Positions 21,579 through 32,667 of a stretch of 64,000 nucleotides of DNA are shown here, in pieces (within the stretch, counting starts at the first letter, position 1; the number at the start of each line of letters is the position of its first letter). Origin of the DNA: Metellina segmentata (Eukaryota > Arthropoda > Arachnida > Araneae > Tetragnathidae); contig OX375872.1 in NCBI GenBank assembly GCA_947359465.1, forward strand, positions 135,706,011 to 135,770,010, read 5' to 3'. The notes under the pieces are model-generated. The model was not told where the DNA came from. It did not search any database and saw only the letters and a list, made by a program, of their open reading frames with translations. Position numbers and translations under genes: made by a program.

Positions 21579-22107
21579 ATTCCGGCTTTATGTTAAAAAT
21601 TACAATAATCATCCGGAGTCCCGGGAATCCAAGAATGCAAAACCGGTGGCACACCGTTAAATTTACATTTAATACATCAGTGGCACACCGGGAAATGTAA
21701 CTTAAACGCAGAACAAGAAACACAAACAAACACAAAACATAAAACACAACACAAACACAAAACAAAAAGCCGTTACAATACAAAAAGAAGAAATACAAAC
21801 ATCAAGAGTTGATTTAAAATAATATATTACTTTCAAAAGGTGATAATGATTTGATGTTTATAAATAGGATTTAAATAAAGGTGAAATAAATATTTTATGA
21901 GAATGTTATATGGTGGTGTGAATTTAATGTTGTGGTGTAAGAAGTGAATATTATACAGATGACGCGCATATAAGAACCCTTAACGGGATGGTGATATGAT
22001 TTGATTAAAAATTTATTATAAAGTGTGGTTTAAAAGGTTTAAAATAGACGGGGGCATAGTCCCACCTCTCTACCTAAAAGAAGGGGAACCAGAGGGTGTC
22101 ATTTCTT
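21579..22107. other. Unassigned; possible 3' region of LINE remnant
   Basis: AT-rich with an A/C-rich stretch (21710-21800). On the minus strand it lies downstream of the LINE C-terminus and could be its 3' untranslated part. No gene is seen. Confidence 0.35.
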
Positions 22108-22500
22108 TTAGTGAGGGGAGGGCCCCGCCACCATCCCCATCGCTGCCATCACGCAGGACTTTATTTTATATCTTGACTGACTATTTTTTAGAACGCTTTC
22201 TAGCGAGATGGGCTTGTTCTCCTCAGTAGGTTTGGTTATATGATGTGCCTGCGTGATCGGGGGGACAATCGAAGAGGAAGTGGTCGGATCCCCCATCTCC
22301 CCGCAATCACATTTATTGTTGTCTTTAATTTTAAACCTGTGGAGGTATGCACAGAACGGACCATGCCCTGTAAGGAACCAAACCAGTTGTCGGTCGGTGA
22401 TGAGGGCATCGCGTTTGGTTTGTGGCAAAAATGCCCTGAGTCTGATTCCCTTTTTGGAAGCTACATAATGGTTCTGACAGATTTTTTTCTATCTAGCTTT
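22108..22500 (-). pseudogene. LINE ORF2 C-terminal fragment
   Basis: The minus frame reads QLVWFLTGHGPFCAYLHRFK, then CDCGE and, after a frame step, a DHFLFDCP-like end. This is the region after RNase H in Jockey/R1-type LINEs (LTGHGPF..YL.RF plus a Cys-rich C.CG...H.L..C motif). It is truncated and frameshifted. Confidence 0.75.
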
Positions 22501-22547
22501 TAATCTTTCTTTTTAAAAGGCTTATTGGGAACGGAACGTCGATAAGG

Positions 22548-23150
22548 GCATGGATGTTTGTAAGCGTATAGTGTAGAGGCGGCTGGCGCACCTTAAATCT
22601 GTCGTGACCGAAAGTCCTCACGTTGGGTTGGTGTGGAAGTTTTGAGAATGGGGTGCCAGCTCAGGTGTTGCCTCGTCATCTGACCGTGGTTCAAAATTAC
22701 GAGTTGTTGTCCTTGGATCTTTCCCTTAAGTGATTGATCCCGGACCGTCGTCGTACAACCGGTATAGTGGTTAAGGTGTTAGCCTCTAGATCGGAAGGTT
22801 CCCGGTTCGAATCCGGGTCCGGGCATGGATGTTTGTAAACGTATGGTGTAGAGGCGGCTGGTGCACCTTAAATCTGTCGTGGCCGAAAGTCCTCACGTTG
22901 GGTTGGCGTAGAAGTTTGGAGAGTGGGGTGCCAGCTCAGGTGTTGCTTCGTCATCTGACCGTGGTTCAAAATTACGAGGTGTTGTCCTCGGATCTTTCCC
23001 TTCAGGGACTGATCCCGGACCGTCGTCAATAGCCCGTTGTGTTGCTCTAGTACGACGTTAACTAAAAAAATTACCAATTACCCGGACCGTCGTCAATAGC
23101 CCGTTGTGTTGCTCTAGTACGACGTTAACAAAAATTACCATTACCTTTAC
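22548..23150 (+). repeat. SINE-A cluster
   Basis: A headless body (22548-22752) meets a nearly complete copy (22755-23083) that lacks the first few head bases, followed by an extra 3' end (23084-23150). Confidence 0.8.
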
Positions 23151-23159
23151 TAGCATAGA

Positions 23160-23684
23160 GGTATAAATACTTAGGACAATACACCAGAATACAACAATAT
23201 ACCGGTAATGGCAATGGTAATTTTAGTTAAAGTCGTTCTTGAGGAACACAACGGGCTATTGACGACGGTCCGGGATCAGTCCCTTAAGGGAAAGATCCGA
23301 GGACAACACCTCATTATTTTGAACCACGGTCAGATGACGAAGCAACACCTGAGCTGGCACTCCACTCTCCAAACTCAACAATACACCGGGAATTAGTCAT
23401 ATAAACTTGTAGATATTATTAGGAGGCTCAAGTCTGATAGGTAATGGTAATGGTAATTTTTGTTAACGTCGTACTAGAGCAACACAACGGGCTATTGACG
23501 ACGGTCTGGGATCAGTCTCTTAACCACCCAACCCAACGTGAGGACTTTCGGCCACGGCAGATTTAAGGTGCAACAGCCGCCTCTACACCATACGCTTACA
23601 AACATCCATGCCCGGACCCAGATTCGAACCAGGAACCTTCCAATCTAGACGCTAACACCCAAACCACTATACCGGTTGGTCGGC
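23160..23684 (-). repeat. Inverted relative of the 10608-11160 composite
   Basis: Minus SINE-A fragments (23205-23375 and 23443-23684) enclose the same non-SINE segment (gaattagtcatat...cttgtagatattatta) seen near 10.86 and 11.18 kb. The same internal SINE deletion is present, so one block derives from the other or from a common composite. Confidence 0.75.
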
Positions 23685-24510
23685 ACCAAATACCCTAGAA
23701 ATAACTTTTTACGAAAGATACTTGATTGATCCGGATATCTTTATCTCAGGGAAACGTATAGTTGTACAGTGAGTTCACAAACTTAATTTTAATAGGAACT
23801 GTAGTCAGAGAAAGCAATTTTACTCGAGTTAAGTTCTTTCTCTCCTCGGCTGATTCAATTTTCCGTGTAATATATTACCGAAAAAGTAAAAGTTATTAAC
23901 TTTGCGTTATTTGGCGAGTTTGAAATTTCGCAGAGTGAAATTCATATTTTCACTATGAAATGTTTTTCGTAGTTGGGTTTAATACCGTGCGAGTCTTGCC
24001 GAAACGAGGCAAACTTGATTAGTCTCTTGAAAATCACAATCTTTTAGTCCGTCGGATTAGGATGAACAAATAAGGTCAATCCGTTTTTTTCACACTTTCG
24101 GTGATATCCCTTTCTGATTATGTACTGTTTTATCTAATCGGATGAAAGTGTCTACTCTTGTATTCAAATTGGAAGGTGCATCGTAAGCTTGTTTGTGGTA
24201 TTAGATTATTTTAAAAAACAGCTAATTTTATTTAAATGAATTGCAAAGTTTGGTTAAAAAATAAGTTTCAAAACTAAAGTTCTGTTTTAATCTATATACT
24301 GAATAATGTAGTTCGAAGAGGAGCAAGCAATATTTGTTTGTGACGCGGTGAAAACACATTCTGTTCGGATACAATGTGGGTTCAAATAATTTATTTGGCT
24401 TGTAGTGAATTAAAACTGTATTCATAATATTTTGGTAGACTGGATTCTAGTTATTATCTTTCCCAGATCATGCCCTTTTGCCATTAAAAATAGAAGTAAT
24501 CAAACGTCTC
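23685..24510. other. Unassigned AT-rich DNA
   Basis: I see no supported gene or known repeat here. Confidence 0.5.
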
Positions 24511-25627
24511 CAAATATTAACAGCCGACCAACCGGTATGGTGGTTAAGGTGTTATCCTCTAGAGCGGAAGGGCCGACCAACCGGTATAGTGGTTAAGGTG
24601 TTAGCCTCTAGATCGGAAGGTTCCTGGTTCTAATCCGGGTTCGGGCATGGATGTTTGTAAACGTATGGTGTAGAGGCGGCTGGTGCACCTTAAATCTGTC
24701 GTGGCCGAAAGTCCTCACGATGGGTTGGCGTGGAAGTTTGGAGAGTGGGGTGCCAGCTCAGGTGTTGCTTCGTCATCTGACCGTGGTTCAAAATTACGAG
24801 GTGTTGTCCTCGGATGTTTCCCTTAAGGGACTGATCCCGGACCGTCGTCAATATCCCGTTGTGTTGCTCTAGTACGACGTTAACTAAAAAATTACCAAAA
24901 AATTACCAAATATTAACAGACGACCAACCGGTATGGTGGTTAAGGTGTTATCCTCTAGAGCGGAAGGTTCCTGGTTCAAATCCGGTTCCGGGCATGGATG
25001 TTTGTAAGCGTATGGTGTAGAGGTGTCTGGTGCACCTTAAATCTATCGTGGCCGAAAGTCCTCACGTTGGGTTGGTGTGGAAGTTTGGAGAGTGGGGTGC
25101 CAGCTGAGGTGTTGCCTCGTCATATGACCGTGGTTCAAAATTACGACGTGTTGTCCTCGGATCTTTCTGTTAAGGGAATGATCCCGGACCTTCGTCAATA
25201 GCCCGTTGTGTTGCTTTAGTACGACGTTAACTTAAAATTACCAATTTCCTCACGTTAAGTTGGCGTGGAAGTTTGGAGAGTGGGTTTCCAACTCAGGTGT
25301 TGCTCGTCATCTGACCGTGGTTCAAAATTACGGGTGTTGTCCTCGGATCTTTCTCTTAAATGAATGATCCCGGACCATCGTCAATAGCCCGTTGTGTTGC
25401 TCTAGTACGACGTTAACTAAAAATTACCAATTACCTTACATTGGGTTGGTGTGGAAGTTTGGAGAGCGGGGTTTCCAGTTCAGGTGTTGCTCGTCATCTG
25501 ATCGTGGTTCAAAATTACGTGATGTTGTCCTCGGATCTTTCCCTTGGGCGATTGATACCGGACCGTCGTTAGCCCGTTGTGCTGCTCTAGTACGACGTTA
25601 ATTAAAAAAATTATCAAATATTAACAA
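24511..25627 (+). repeat. SINE-A cluster with 61-bp direct repeat
   Basis: A full-length SINE-A (24571-24905) is bracketed by about 61 bp of near-identical sequence (24510-24570 and 24906-24966) that contains unique DNA plus the head of an older SINE-A. The older copy then continues (24967-25247), followed by two headless copies (25249-25434 and 25435-25610). The motif caaatattaaca recurs at about 24511, 24907 and 25615, so it flanks the whole block as well. Confidence 0.8.
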
Positions 25628-25639
25628 TTTTTTTATTTG

Positions 25640-25935
25640 TATTTCCTGGCACCATTCATCGCTTCGGTAGCTCGGTTGGAAGAGTAACGGTTAGCAACCG
25701 GAATGCTGCGAGGAAAGTGCTTATTAGCAAAACTAAACCTGCCTTGATGGACGAAATATCTCGTCATTAGCAAAACTGAACTTGCCCCTTTATGCAAGAA
25801 ATATCTCGTCATTAGAAGAAAACTGGCCCTATCTTGATCTCGGAATAAAAACAAAATTGGGAATATCCTTATGACGAGCTATTTCTCCATTAGCAGAATT
25901 GGTGAAATCTTGATGTACGAGATATCCCGTCGAAA
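25640..25935. repeat. Degenerate repeat with atatctcgtc palindromes
   Basis: A SINE-B head fragment (25661-25714) is followed by imperfect ~50-bp units built on (g)acgaaatatctcgtcattag and aactg.cc.atcttgat. The same motif family forms a larger array at 47105-47590. Confidence 0.65.
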
Positions 25936-26511
25936 ACACTTGGAGGGTTAAATGTTTGAATATTTGTTCTGCTTGAATACTTTTTCAGTCCGTGTAGTTG
26001 TGCTATCCAACATTTTCTTTATGGGGAACTTCTATCCTGGATAGCTGAAAAAAACTGCATAAATTTAACATGAATTATGTATGAAGCGAATTTTTTGTCA
26101 ACTGCTGTCTTATATATTACGGACATGTTTGCCCTACTCAGCATCTGCTATGAACCTTCGCGAAAATGCGCATGCAAATGAAGTTTTTCTTCTGCTCGGT
26201 GCGTAATTTTGTATACTTTGAAAATGTAGAAAGATCCGTCTTCAAGTAGGTGTTTTTCTTGTTAGAACTCGACCTTGTGTTGGCCCTCTGAAGGTCACGA
26301 GATTTGAGAGTAGTTAGTGTTGCTTTTACTCCATATCACATTTAATAGATAAATAACCACATATTTTTAGAGCATCCGTCGATTCTTTCAACTTTTAGAA
26401 TGCTTCTATTGGTCTTTTCCTTATAATAAAATACTTTTCAAAGATTTTACTGCTCATTTCTATAGAATAGAATGCTTTGGAAAGATCCTATTGCTTCTAC
26501 CATAGAGGAAA
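25936..26511. other. Unassigned
   Basis: No supported gene or repeat; only short AT-rich open frames. Confidence 0.45.
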
Positions 26512-26513
26512 TA

Positions 26514-27707
26514 CACTATTTACCAATAAGTATTTGGACACTCATGCAAGTGACGATATCTGCGGTCCTGATATACATCACGCCCTCTGCCGTTAAATAT
26601 CATGTAGTAAACAACATTGGCATTAGTCGCATGTAAGATGCCACGAAGTGCAGTTATCTGATTTCCAGAAAGGTGTATCGTCGGGTATCACAGAAATTGC
26701 CGATCTTTAAGGGACATATCTTGCGAGCTGAATAACCCAAAATTGGCAGTGGCCTACGTGATTCAGATGAGGAAGGTGAGCGATGAGTGACGGAATTTGC
26801 CCCGAGTCGACAGACCCACGAAACTGGGAGATAGAGATCGACGGGTGCTGTCCAGAGAAATTCGGAAGAACCGCACCCAACCGATTGCCCACATACTCCA
26901 GGAGTTTCAACAGGCATCCGGGAGTGTTGTTTCGATTAATACCATCGGTAAGGAAGCACATATTCTTGGTTTTCACGGTCGTGCTGTCACCCATAAGCTT
27001 TTGATCACAAAGTCCAACTGCGCAGCTCAGTTAATGTGGTACAAAGCACGTATAGATAAGTGGAAACGGGTTCTCTGGAGCGATGAATCAAGGCTCTACC
27101 ATGCGGATGGCAGGGTTTGGGTCTGGCGGTCTGCCTGGAGAACGCCTTCTGCCAGAATGCATTGTGCCTACAGTAAAGCTCGACGGAGGTGGAATTATGG
27201 TCTGGGGGTGTTTCTCCTGGTATGGACTGGGGGCTTTTGTTCAAATTCATGGTAAGTTCAAGACCGAGACCTATTGCACTATTTTGGATGACGGTGTGCT
27301 TCCTACGTTGTGGCTGTTTTACGTGTTGGATCCATGTTACTTCCAGGAGGACCAGCTGTCGTGTTACGAGGTCCGCCACGGATTGGTATGATGACAATGG
27401 GGTTAACCGAATGGATTGGCCTGTCCAGAGTCCAGACCTGAACCCTATCGAGAAACTCTGGGACGAGTTGGATCGCCGAATTAAGGGGTGCAGCAACCGA
27501 CCAAAATCAGTGAAGGAACTTACATGTCTTCTCCAATCCAATTGGAAGAAAATACGACTAGCTGTCATACAAGGACTTGTGGAAAGCATGCCCCGGAGGG
27601 TTGAGGCTGTAATTGTCTCTCGTGGAGGCTCAACCAACTATTGAATATGAATAAATTTTGTTTTTCTTTTCTATCACAGGTGTCCAAATATTTATTTGTA
27701 GATAGTG
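26514..27707 (+). mobile_element. Tc1-like transposon, complete but decayed (1,194 bp)
   Basis: Ends are 28-bp inverted repeats with three mismatches, each ending in tatttggacac on the inner side. They are flanked by the TA duplication (26512-26513 and 27708-27709). The plus strand encodes a frameshifted Tc1 transposase. Confidence 0.92.
26638..27644 (+). pseudogene. Tc1-like transposase pseudogene
   Basis: A cut-and-paste DDE transposase. The likely ATG (26638) is followed by stops in the first helix-turn-helix. A second DNA-binding segment is readable (GDRDRRVLSREIRKNRTQPI). The first catalytic Asp lies in [10 protein letters not shown] (27078 region). The second Asp region is damaged (FQEDQ for the usual QQD) and shifts frame. 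The Glu region is clear (WPVQSPDLNPIEKLWDEL, about 27420-27470), as is the family end SMPRRVEAVI..RGGSTNY. At least two frameshifts make it inactive. Confidence 0.9.
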
Positions 27708-27833
27708 TATAAAAGTTGAGTAAGCCTTGGTAACCTTTTTATGTGGCCCTTATCACATGCGACTCCAAACTAGTAGTGACGTGACCATTAGATTGCTTTC
27801 ATCAGCTAGGTGGAACCAAACATTTATAATCGT

Positions 27834-27985
27834 ATTGGTCTACGGGACGGGACAAGACGCATATCCATTGATTCATCATCTGATTGGTCTTCGGCACGTG
27901 ACAAGACGCATTTCCATTGATTCATCATCTGATTGGTCTACGGGACGAAAAGCTTCCGTCATGCTTGCAATAAAAGACACGCTTT
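27834..27985 (+). promoter_or_regulatory. Tandem CCAAT-type repeats before a TATA-like box
   Basis: A 49-bp unit starting gattggtct(a/t)cgg(g/c)ac is present about 2.3 times (27834, 27883 and 27932), each with an inverted CCAAT (ATTGG). The second unit holds cacgtgac. About 30 bp after the last unit comes gcaataaaagac. The order resembles a pol II promoter or an LTR U3, but no gene is recognised downstream. Confidence 0.4.
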
Positions 27986-28435
27986 TCATATGGCATAGTC
28001 AGAAAAACATTAGGTGCATCACTATCGGTTTCCAGACCCTAATTTGGTAGGTAGGTAATTAATTAACATAGCCCTGGAGCAACACAACGGGATATTGATG
28101 ACCGACCGGGATCAATCCCTAAGGGAAAGCTTCAAGAACAACACCTCGTTATTTTGAGTCACGGTCAGATGACGAGGTAAACACTTGAGCTGGTTCCCCG
28201 CTCTCCAAACTTCCACACCAGGGCAACGTGAGGATATTTTAGGTCACGACAGATTTACCAGCACCCGTGTAACTGACGATCTTTGGCTTGACCTTGTTTC
28301 GAACTCGCAACCTCCAGGTTATCCTGATTTGGACTACATATTTTTAATTTGTGAGAGGTCTTTCATGTAACTTGGCTCTGGGTCCCAGAATGCAAATATG
28401 AACGTGGGCTGTGCCTATAAAAATAATTTACACCA
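27985..28435 (+). repeat. Unknown repeat family split by SINE-B
   Basis: 27993-28050 (catagtcagaaa.acattagg) and 28340-28430 (tcatgtaac.tggctctgggt) together match 45376-45530. A minus SINE-B (28051-28333, inverted head gaactcgcaacctccagg) lies between them. The 45-kb copy shows the uninterrupted order. Confidence 0.7.
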
Positions 28436-28509
28436 TCGCACACTCCAGTGCCTAGCTTCGTAAGAAAATGTACCATGTGTTTTGGATGAATAGAGGTAGC
28501 TTGTCTATC

Positions 28510-29312
28510 CAGAATAGCAGAGCATATTACATCTATACCTTATTTACATCTACATTATTACATCTATACATTATTTACATCTACATTATTACATATATAC
28601 ATTATTTACTTATACATTATTACATCTATACATTGTTTACATCTATACATTATTTACATCTACATTGTTACATGTATACATTATTTTCATCTACATTATT
28701 ACATCAATACATTTTATTACATTTATACATTCATCTACATTATTACATCAATACATTTTATTACATTTATACATTCATCTACATTATTACATCAATACAT
28801 TTTATTACATTTATACATTCATCTACATTATTACATCAATACATTTTATTACATTTATACATTCATCTACATTATTACATCAATACATTTTATTACATTT
28901 ATACATTCATCTACATTATTACATCAATACATTTTATTACATTTATACATTCATCTACATTATTACATCAATACATTTTATTACATTTATACATTCATCT
29001 ACATTATTACATCAATACATTTTATTACATTTATACATTCATCTACATTATTACATCAATACATTTTATTACATTTATACATTCATCTACATTATTACAT
29101 CAATACATTTTATTACATTTATACATTCATCTACATTATTACATCAATACATTTTATTACATTTATACATTCATCTACATTTTTCATCAATACATTTTAT
29201 TACATTTATACATTCATCTACATTATTACATCAATACATTTTATTACATTTATACATTCACCTACATTATTACATCAATACATTTTATTACATTTATACA
29301 TTCATCTACCTA
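28510..29312. repeat. 44-bp minisatellite
   Basis: From 28700 a unit of 44 bp (tacatcaatacattttatta, catttatacattcatctac, attat) repeats about 14 times with very few changes. 28510-28700 has shorter, related cattatt(t)acatctata units. The long open frame across it is an artefact of a stop-free repeat. Confidence 0.96.
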
Positions 29313-29316
29313 TATA

Positions 29317-30211
29317 CAGGGTGATTCATAAGTAAGTATACAGTTTTAACGCACTATATAACAGTGAGAATGTAAGATATTTTATATTACCTATAACAGA
29401 AGTGTAGGTGAATGTTTCAAGTTGTTTTGGAGACAGTCACAGATATTCTATGTGTGCATCCTTAGTCACACTACACACATCGAACCGGTAACACATTTCC
29501 GCCCAGACGCGTGTTAGGGTACCTGAAACAAGTGCAGTGATAGTGAATGCGATATGCTGTTTCAAATCCGCTAGAGCGACAGGAAGAGGAGGGTTAAATA
29601 AGTTATCCTTTACGTAGCCCCAAAGAATAAAGTCACATGGTGTTAAGTCAGAGCATTAGTGCCATTGGGTAGCCATTAGGTTAGTGGCATATTGCAGTCG
29701 GCACCTCGTCCAATACATCGGTGACGATGTTAATAGAGGTAATATCGCATGTCGCTTGACCAGTGTGGTGGTGCACCATCCAATTGGAGAATAAAGTTTT
29801 CAACTTTATTGTCTAACTGGATGAATAAAGTTTCTGCCGACATACTCGGTCGTCCTGGCTTTGCAACTTTGCACAAACAGCCCGTAGTTTCAAATTTTTT
29901 AAACCAATCGTAAATTAATTTTCTGGTTGGAGGTTCTTATACAAATCGTGATAAAAATTGCCGTTGCACAACGCTGACAGATTCCGTTTTGCTCAATTCA
30001 AGAACACAAAACGCCTTTCCCACTGTAAACGCGGCTATTTCCACTGACTAGTCTCGTGACACGCTCGCTATCGCTTACGTCAGTTCACATGGGAGGGGGA
30101 CACAAACGTTATGAGTATAACTAGCTAACATATCGCATTTGGGAACTGTGTCATAAACTGCTCCTGTTTTACAGTATCTGGAAACTGTATACGTACTTCT
30201 GAATCACCCTG
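29317..30211 (-). mobile_element. Mariner-like element, internally deleted (895 bp)
   Basis: Inverted ends begin cagggtgattca and share about 30 bp (cagggtgattcataagtaag and the complement of gtacttctgaatcaccctg). They are flanked by TA (29315-29316 and 30212-30213). It sits exactly at the edge of the minisatellite. Confidence 0.9.
29437..30025 (-). pseudogene. Mariner-like transposase, deleted core
   Basis: The minus strand reads an N-terminal helix-turn-helix part (KLIYDWFKKFETTGCLCKVA, then GRPSMSAE). It then jumps to the second catalytic region (LDGAPPHW) and, after frame breaks, the C-terminus (ADLKQHIAFTITALVSGTL, then the RFDVC and AHIEYL end). The segment with the first catalytic Asp is missing, so this copy cannot transpose by itself. 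Confidence 0.85.
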
Positions 30212-30213
30212 TA

Positions 30214-30715
30214 TTATTACATGTGTACAGTTATTACATGCATACCCCCATACTGTGTTGCACCATATATGCAACATGCAAAAAAGTGACTCTTTTGGGT
30301 TAATCAAGTCCTGATGAATCTCACGATGACAATAATTTGGACCCTCGAGCCCTTGTTTGTAGCAACGTTTCTGAGACATGTGATCTTGAGGTGATTTTCG
30401 GGTGCCCTCGCATCCCTTATGTAGTAAAAGGGATTAGACTTATGTAGTGCAGGAGGAGAGGGGATGCAAATTTAAACACAGGATCAGTTTCCATAGTTGG
30501 ATTTTTGAAACCTTGTTAGGTAAGATAGAAATGGGCCATATCTTGCGAAGAAGGCTCTTTTCGGTGGTCCAACGTGCGGATTTCAGGACACTTTTGACAG
30601 TACATCATAAACCGTCCTGCCTGTTTCTCGGAGAGTGGTTTCGCTTCTACAATAACTCCTGGGCCATTTCACCATTTCATATAGTAATTTCGTAGTGATT
30701 GCATCTTTTTTCCTA
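30214..30715. other. Unassigned
   Basis: No supported gene. A short plus frame (30447-30695) has no recognisable domain. Confidence 0.4.
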
Positions 30716-31203
30716 ACCTATCTGCTTCTTCGCTTTCAATGTTATCTGAGTAAGCTTTAATCCTAGTAGACACATTTTCTTATTGCTATATAATATATTC
30801 TTCTTGCCAGTGGACTCTGCGTCTTAAGATTTTAAAGTGCCAGGAGACCAACTTGGCTGTCTGACCAAATCTTGAAATTTTTGTCTACTCTTGCTTCTGC
30901 TGTTTATGGCACCTGTGGCTACTAGCTGTTATGGCTACTAGAATACCATACAGATCCGCCTGGAAAAGGAATTATGATACTGCATTCTCGTGAATCATTG
31001 CTGGGTTATACGAGTGAATTGTTGACCTGAAAGAGCTTTTATCCCAGCCTAGACAAATTTACTTGTTGCAATATATTTACAGAACACCAAACACTTCTCC
31101 CTCTACTTTCCATTTTGGAGCCATCGGTGAAGTGGCTTATACCTGAAGGAGGTATTCCCACTCTTTTGGACCACACTTCTGCATATATTCTCGTGGATCT
31201 GCT
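30716..31203 (-). pseudogene. LINE RNase H fragment
   Basis: The minus frame at 31039-31200 reads ISHFTDGSKM, with the first acidic residue of a LINE RNase H domain. The upstream part resembles 42660-43060 closely (gccagtg.actc.gcg.tt.aggattttaaagtgcca), so two relics of one LINE lie in this window. It is heavily mutated. Confidence 0.65.
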
Positions 31204-31654
31204 GTTGTTGTTGTTGCCAATCCCCAAAGTCCAGCGGGGCTAGACTAGGTCCATGAATCCATACACCCTGAGGAAGTCCAGGACCAGCAATGGACTTCCA
31301 AGGAGATCTTGATGGTTAAGTCCCAGGCACTCCAGGATGTGGGAAGGAGAAGCCTGCTCAAAGGAGCACTTGGTGCATGTGTCGAAAGTTCTCAAGCCAT
31401 CTGAGAAGGTCATAGTTCTGAGGTGTCCACTTAGGAATCGGGTAATTGCAGTTTGTCCCTGCCTGTCACAATTAAGTGCCAAAGAGCCGCCGGGTCGATG
31501 GCCACGATACCATTGATGCACTGGGGGAGTGGACCATATTGTTTTCCCCCTCAACTTAGCCTGCGAATAAATCTCAGTGTAGGTAAGAGGCTCAAGTGGA
31601 ACCAATACTTCACTAGCTCCCGCCTTGGCCAATTCATCTGCCATTTCATTCCCA
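31204..31654 (-). pseudogene. 5'-truncated LINE insertion with (AAC)n tail
   Basis: The minus frame 31240-31644 starts in RNase H (GNEMADELAKAG) and runs through the C-terminal Cys/His region (CTKCSFEQASPSHILEC) to a stop at 31240, uninterrupted. A short 3' part and an (AAC)4 tail follow. The direct repeat ggatctgct at 31195-31203 and 31655-31663 is its target duplication. It is young compared with its surroundings, and it split an older repeat whose intact twin is at 32255-32487. Confidence 0.85.
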
Positions 31655-32487
31655 GGATCTGCTGTGAAAGATTTTGTTTTGAGAGCTCTTCGAAGATACT
31701 ATTTTGTCGTGTTAATAATTGTTTGATATTGAAAGGAAAATATCATCAGAAAGCCGCTGCTGAGCTGAACGAAATAAGATAACTTTTGCTTTTCTGAATT
31801 CATTATTTTCTGAACTGAAGCTTCTGATGAACGAATCCAAGTGAACAAACCCATGAACAATCGTTCCGCATTCCGATCTTTCATTAGACTATTTCTATGT
31901 TAGCTTGCGTAATGTACGGTCGTTCTGGAAACTGTCTCACAAGCTTTCTGATGAACGAATGCAAATAAACTATCCAACGAACACTCGTTCCGCATTCCGA
32001 TCTGGGATTAGACTATTTATGTGTTGGCTTGTGTAATGTGCAGTCGAATCAGAACAAATTTTCTGGTGAAAGAATGCAAGTGAATTAACCGATGAACACT
32101 GGTTCCGCATTACGATCTGACTATTTCTGTTAGCTTGCCTAAAGTGCATGCGAAACTACTGTTTCGCCACAAGCTTCTGATGAACGAATCCAAGTGAACT
32201 AACCGATAAACACTCGTTCCGTATTCCTATCTGTGACTAGTCGGCATCAATATCATCTAGTAGTGGTGTGTGTGGTGTACCCCAACATACTCCAAAATTC
32301 ATACCACATCTCTGCATATATTCTCGTGGATATGCTGTGAAAGATTGTGTCTTAAGAGCTCTTCTAAGATACTGTATTGTCGTGTTAATAATTGTTTGAT
32401 TTTGAAAGAAAAATATCATCAGAAAGCCGCTGCTGAGCTGAACGAAATAAGTTAAGTTTTGCTTTTCTGAATTCATTATTTTCTGAA
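31655..32487. repeat. 160-bp direct repeats around a ~115-bp tandem array
   Basis: 31659-31817 and 32326-32487 are diverged copies (gagctcttc.aagatact.t.ttgtcgtgttaataattgttt). Between them, about 31815-32250, a unit of roughly 110-125 bp repeats 3-4 times (aagcttctgatgaacgaat, cactcgttccgcattccgatct). Confidence 0.8.
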
Positions 32488-32667
32488 CTATTGTAAAATG
32501 GAACTTGTGTTTTCGGAGACCAACGCATTACTATATTTAGTTGTGGCCTAGGGACCGTCTAAGGATTGAATATTGTTGAAGGGACAACCCAAATTGAGTT
32601 TCCATCAGGATTTATCAGGAATCGTCCTTTAAGTGATCTCTTCGAGAGACTATAACTAGGGTAATGC

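Noticed and set aside
23685..24510. Possible exon in AT-rich stretch
   Set aside because: Only short frames without domains or paired splice signals; nothing supports a gene.
27005..27637. 210-codon minus frame
   Set aside because: Antisense to the Tc1 transposase pseudogene, whose DDE motifs are on the plus strand.
28700..29310. CRISPR array
   Set aside because: The 44-bp units are contiguous with no variable spacers, and the context is eukaryotic.
28468..29331. 287-codon open frame across the minisatellite
   Set aside because: The 44-bp unit has no stop in these frames, so long frames appear automatically; the peptide is a repeat artefact.
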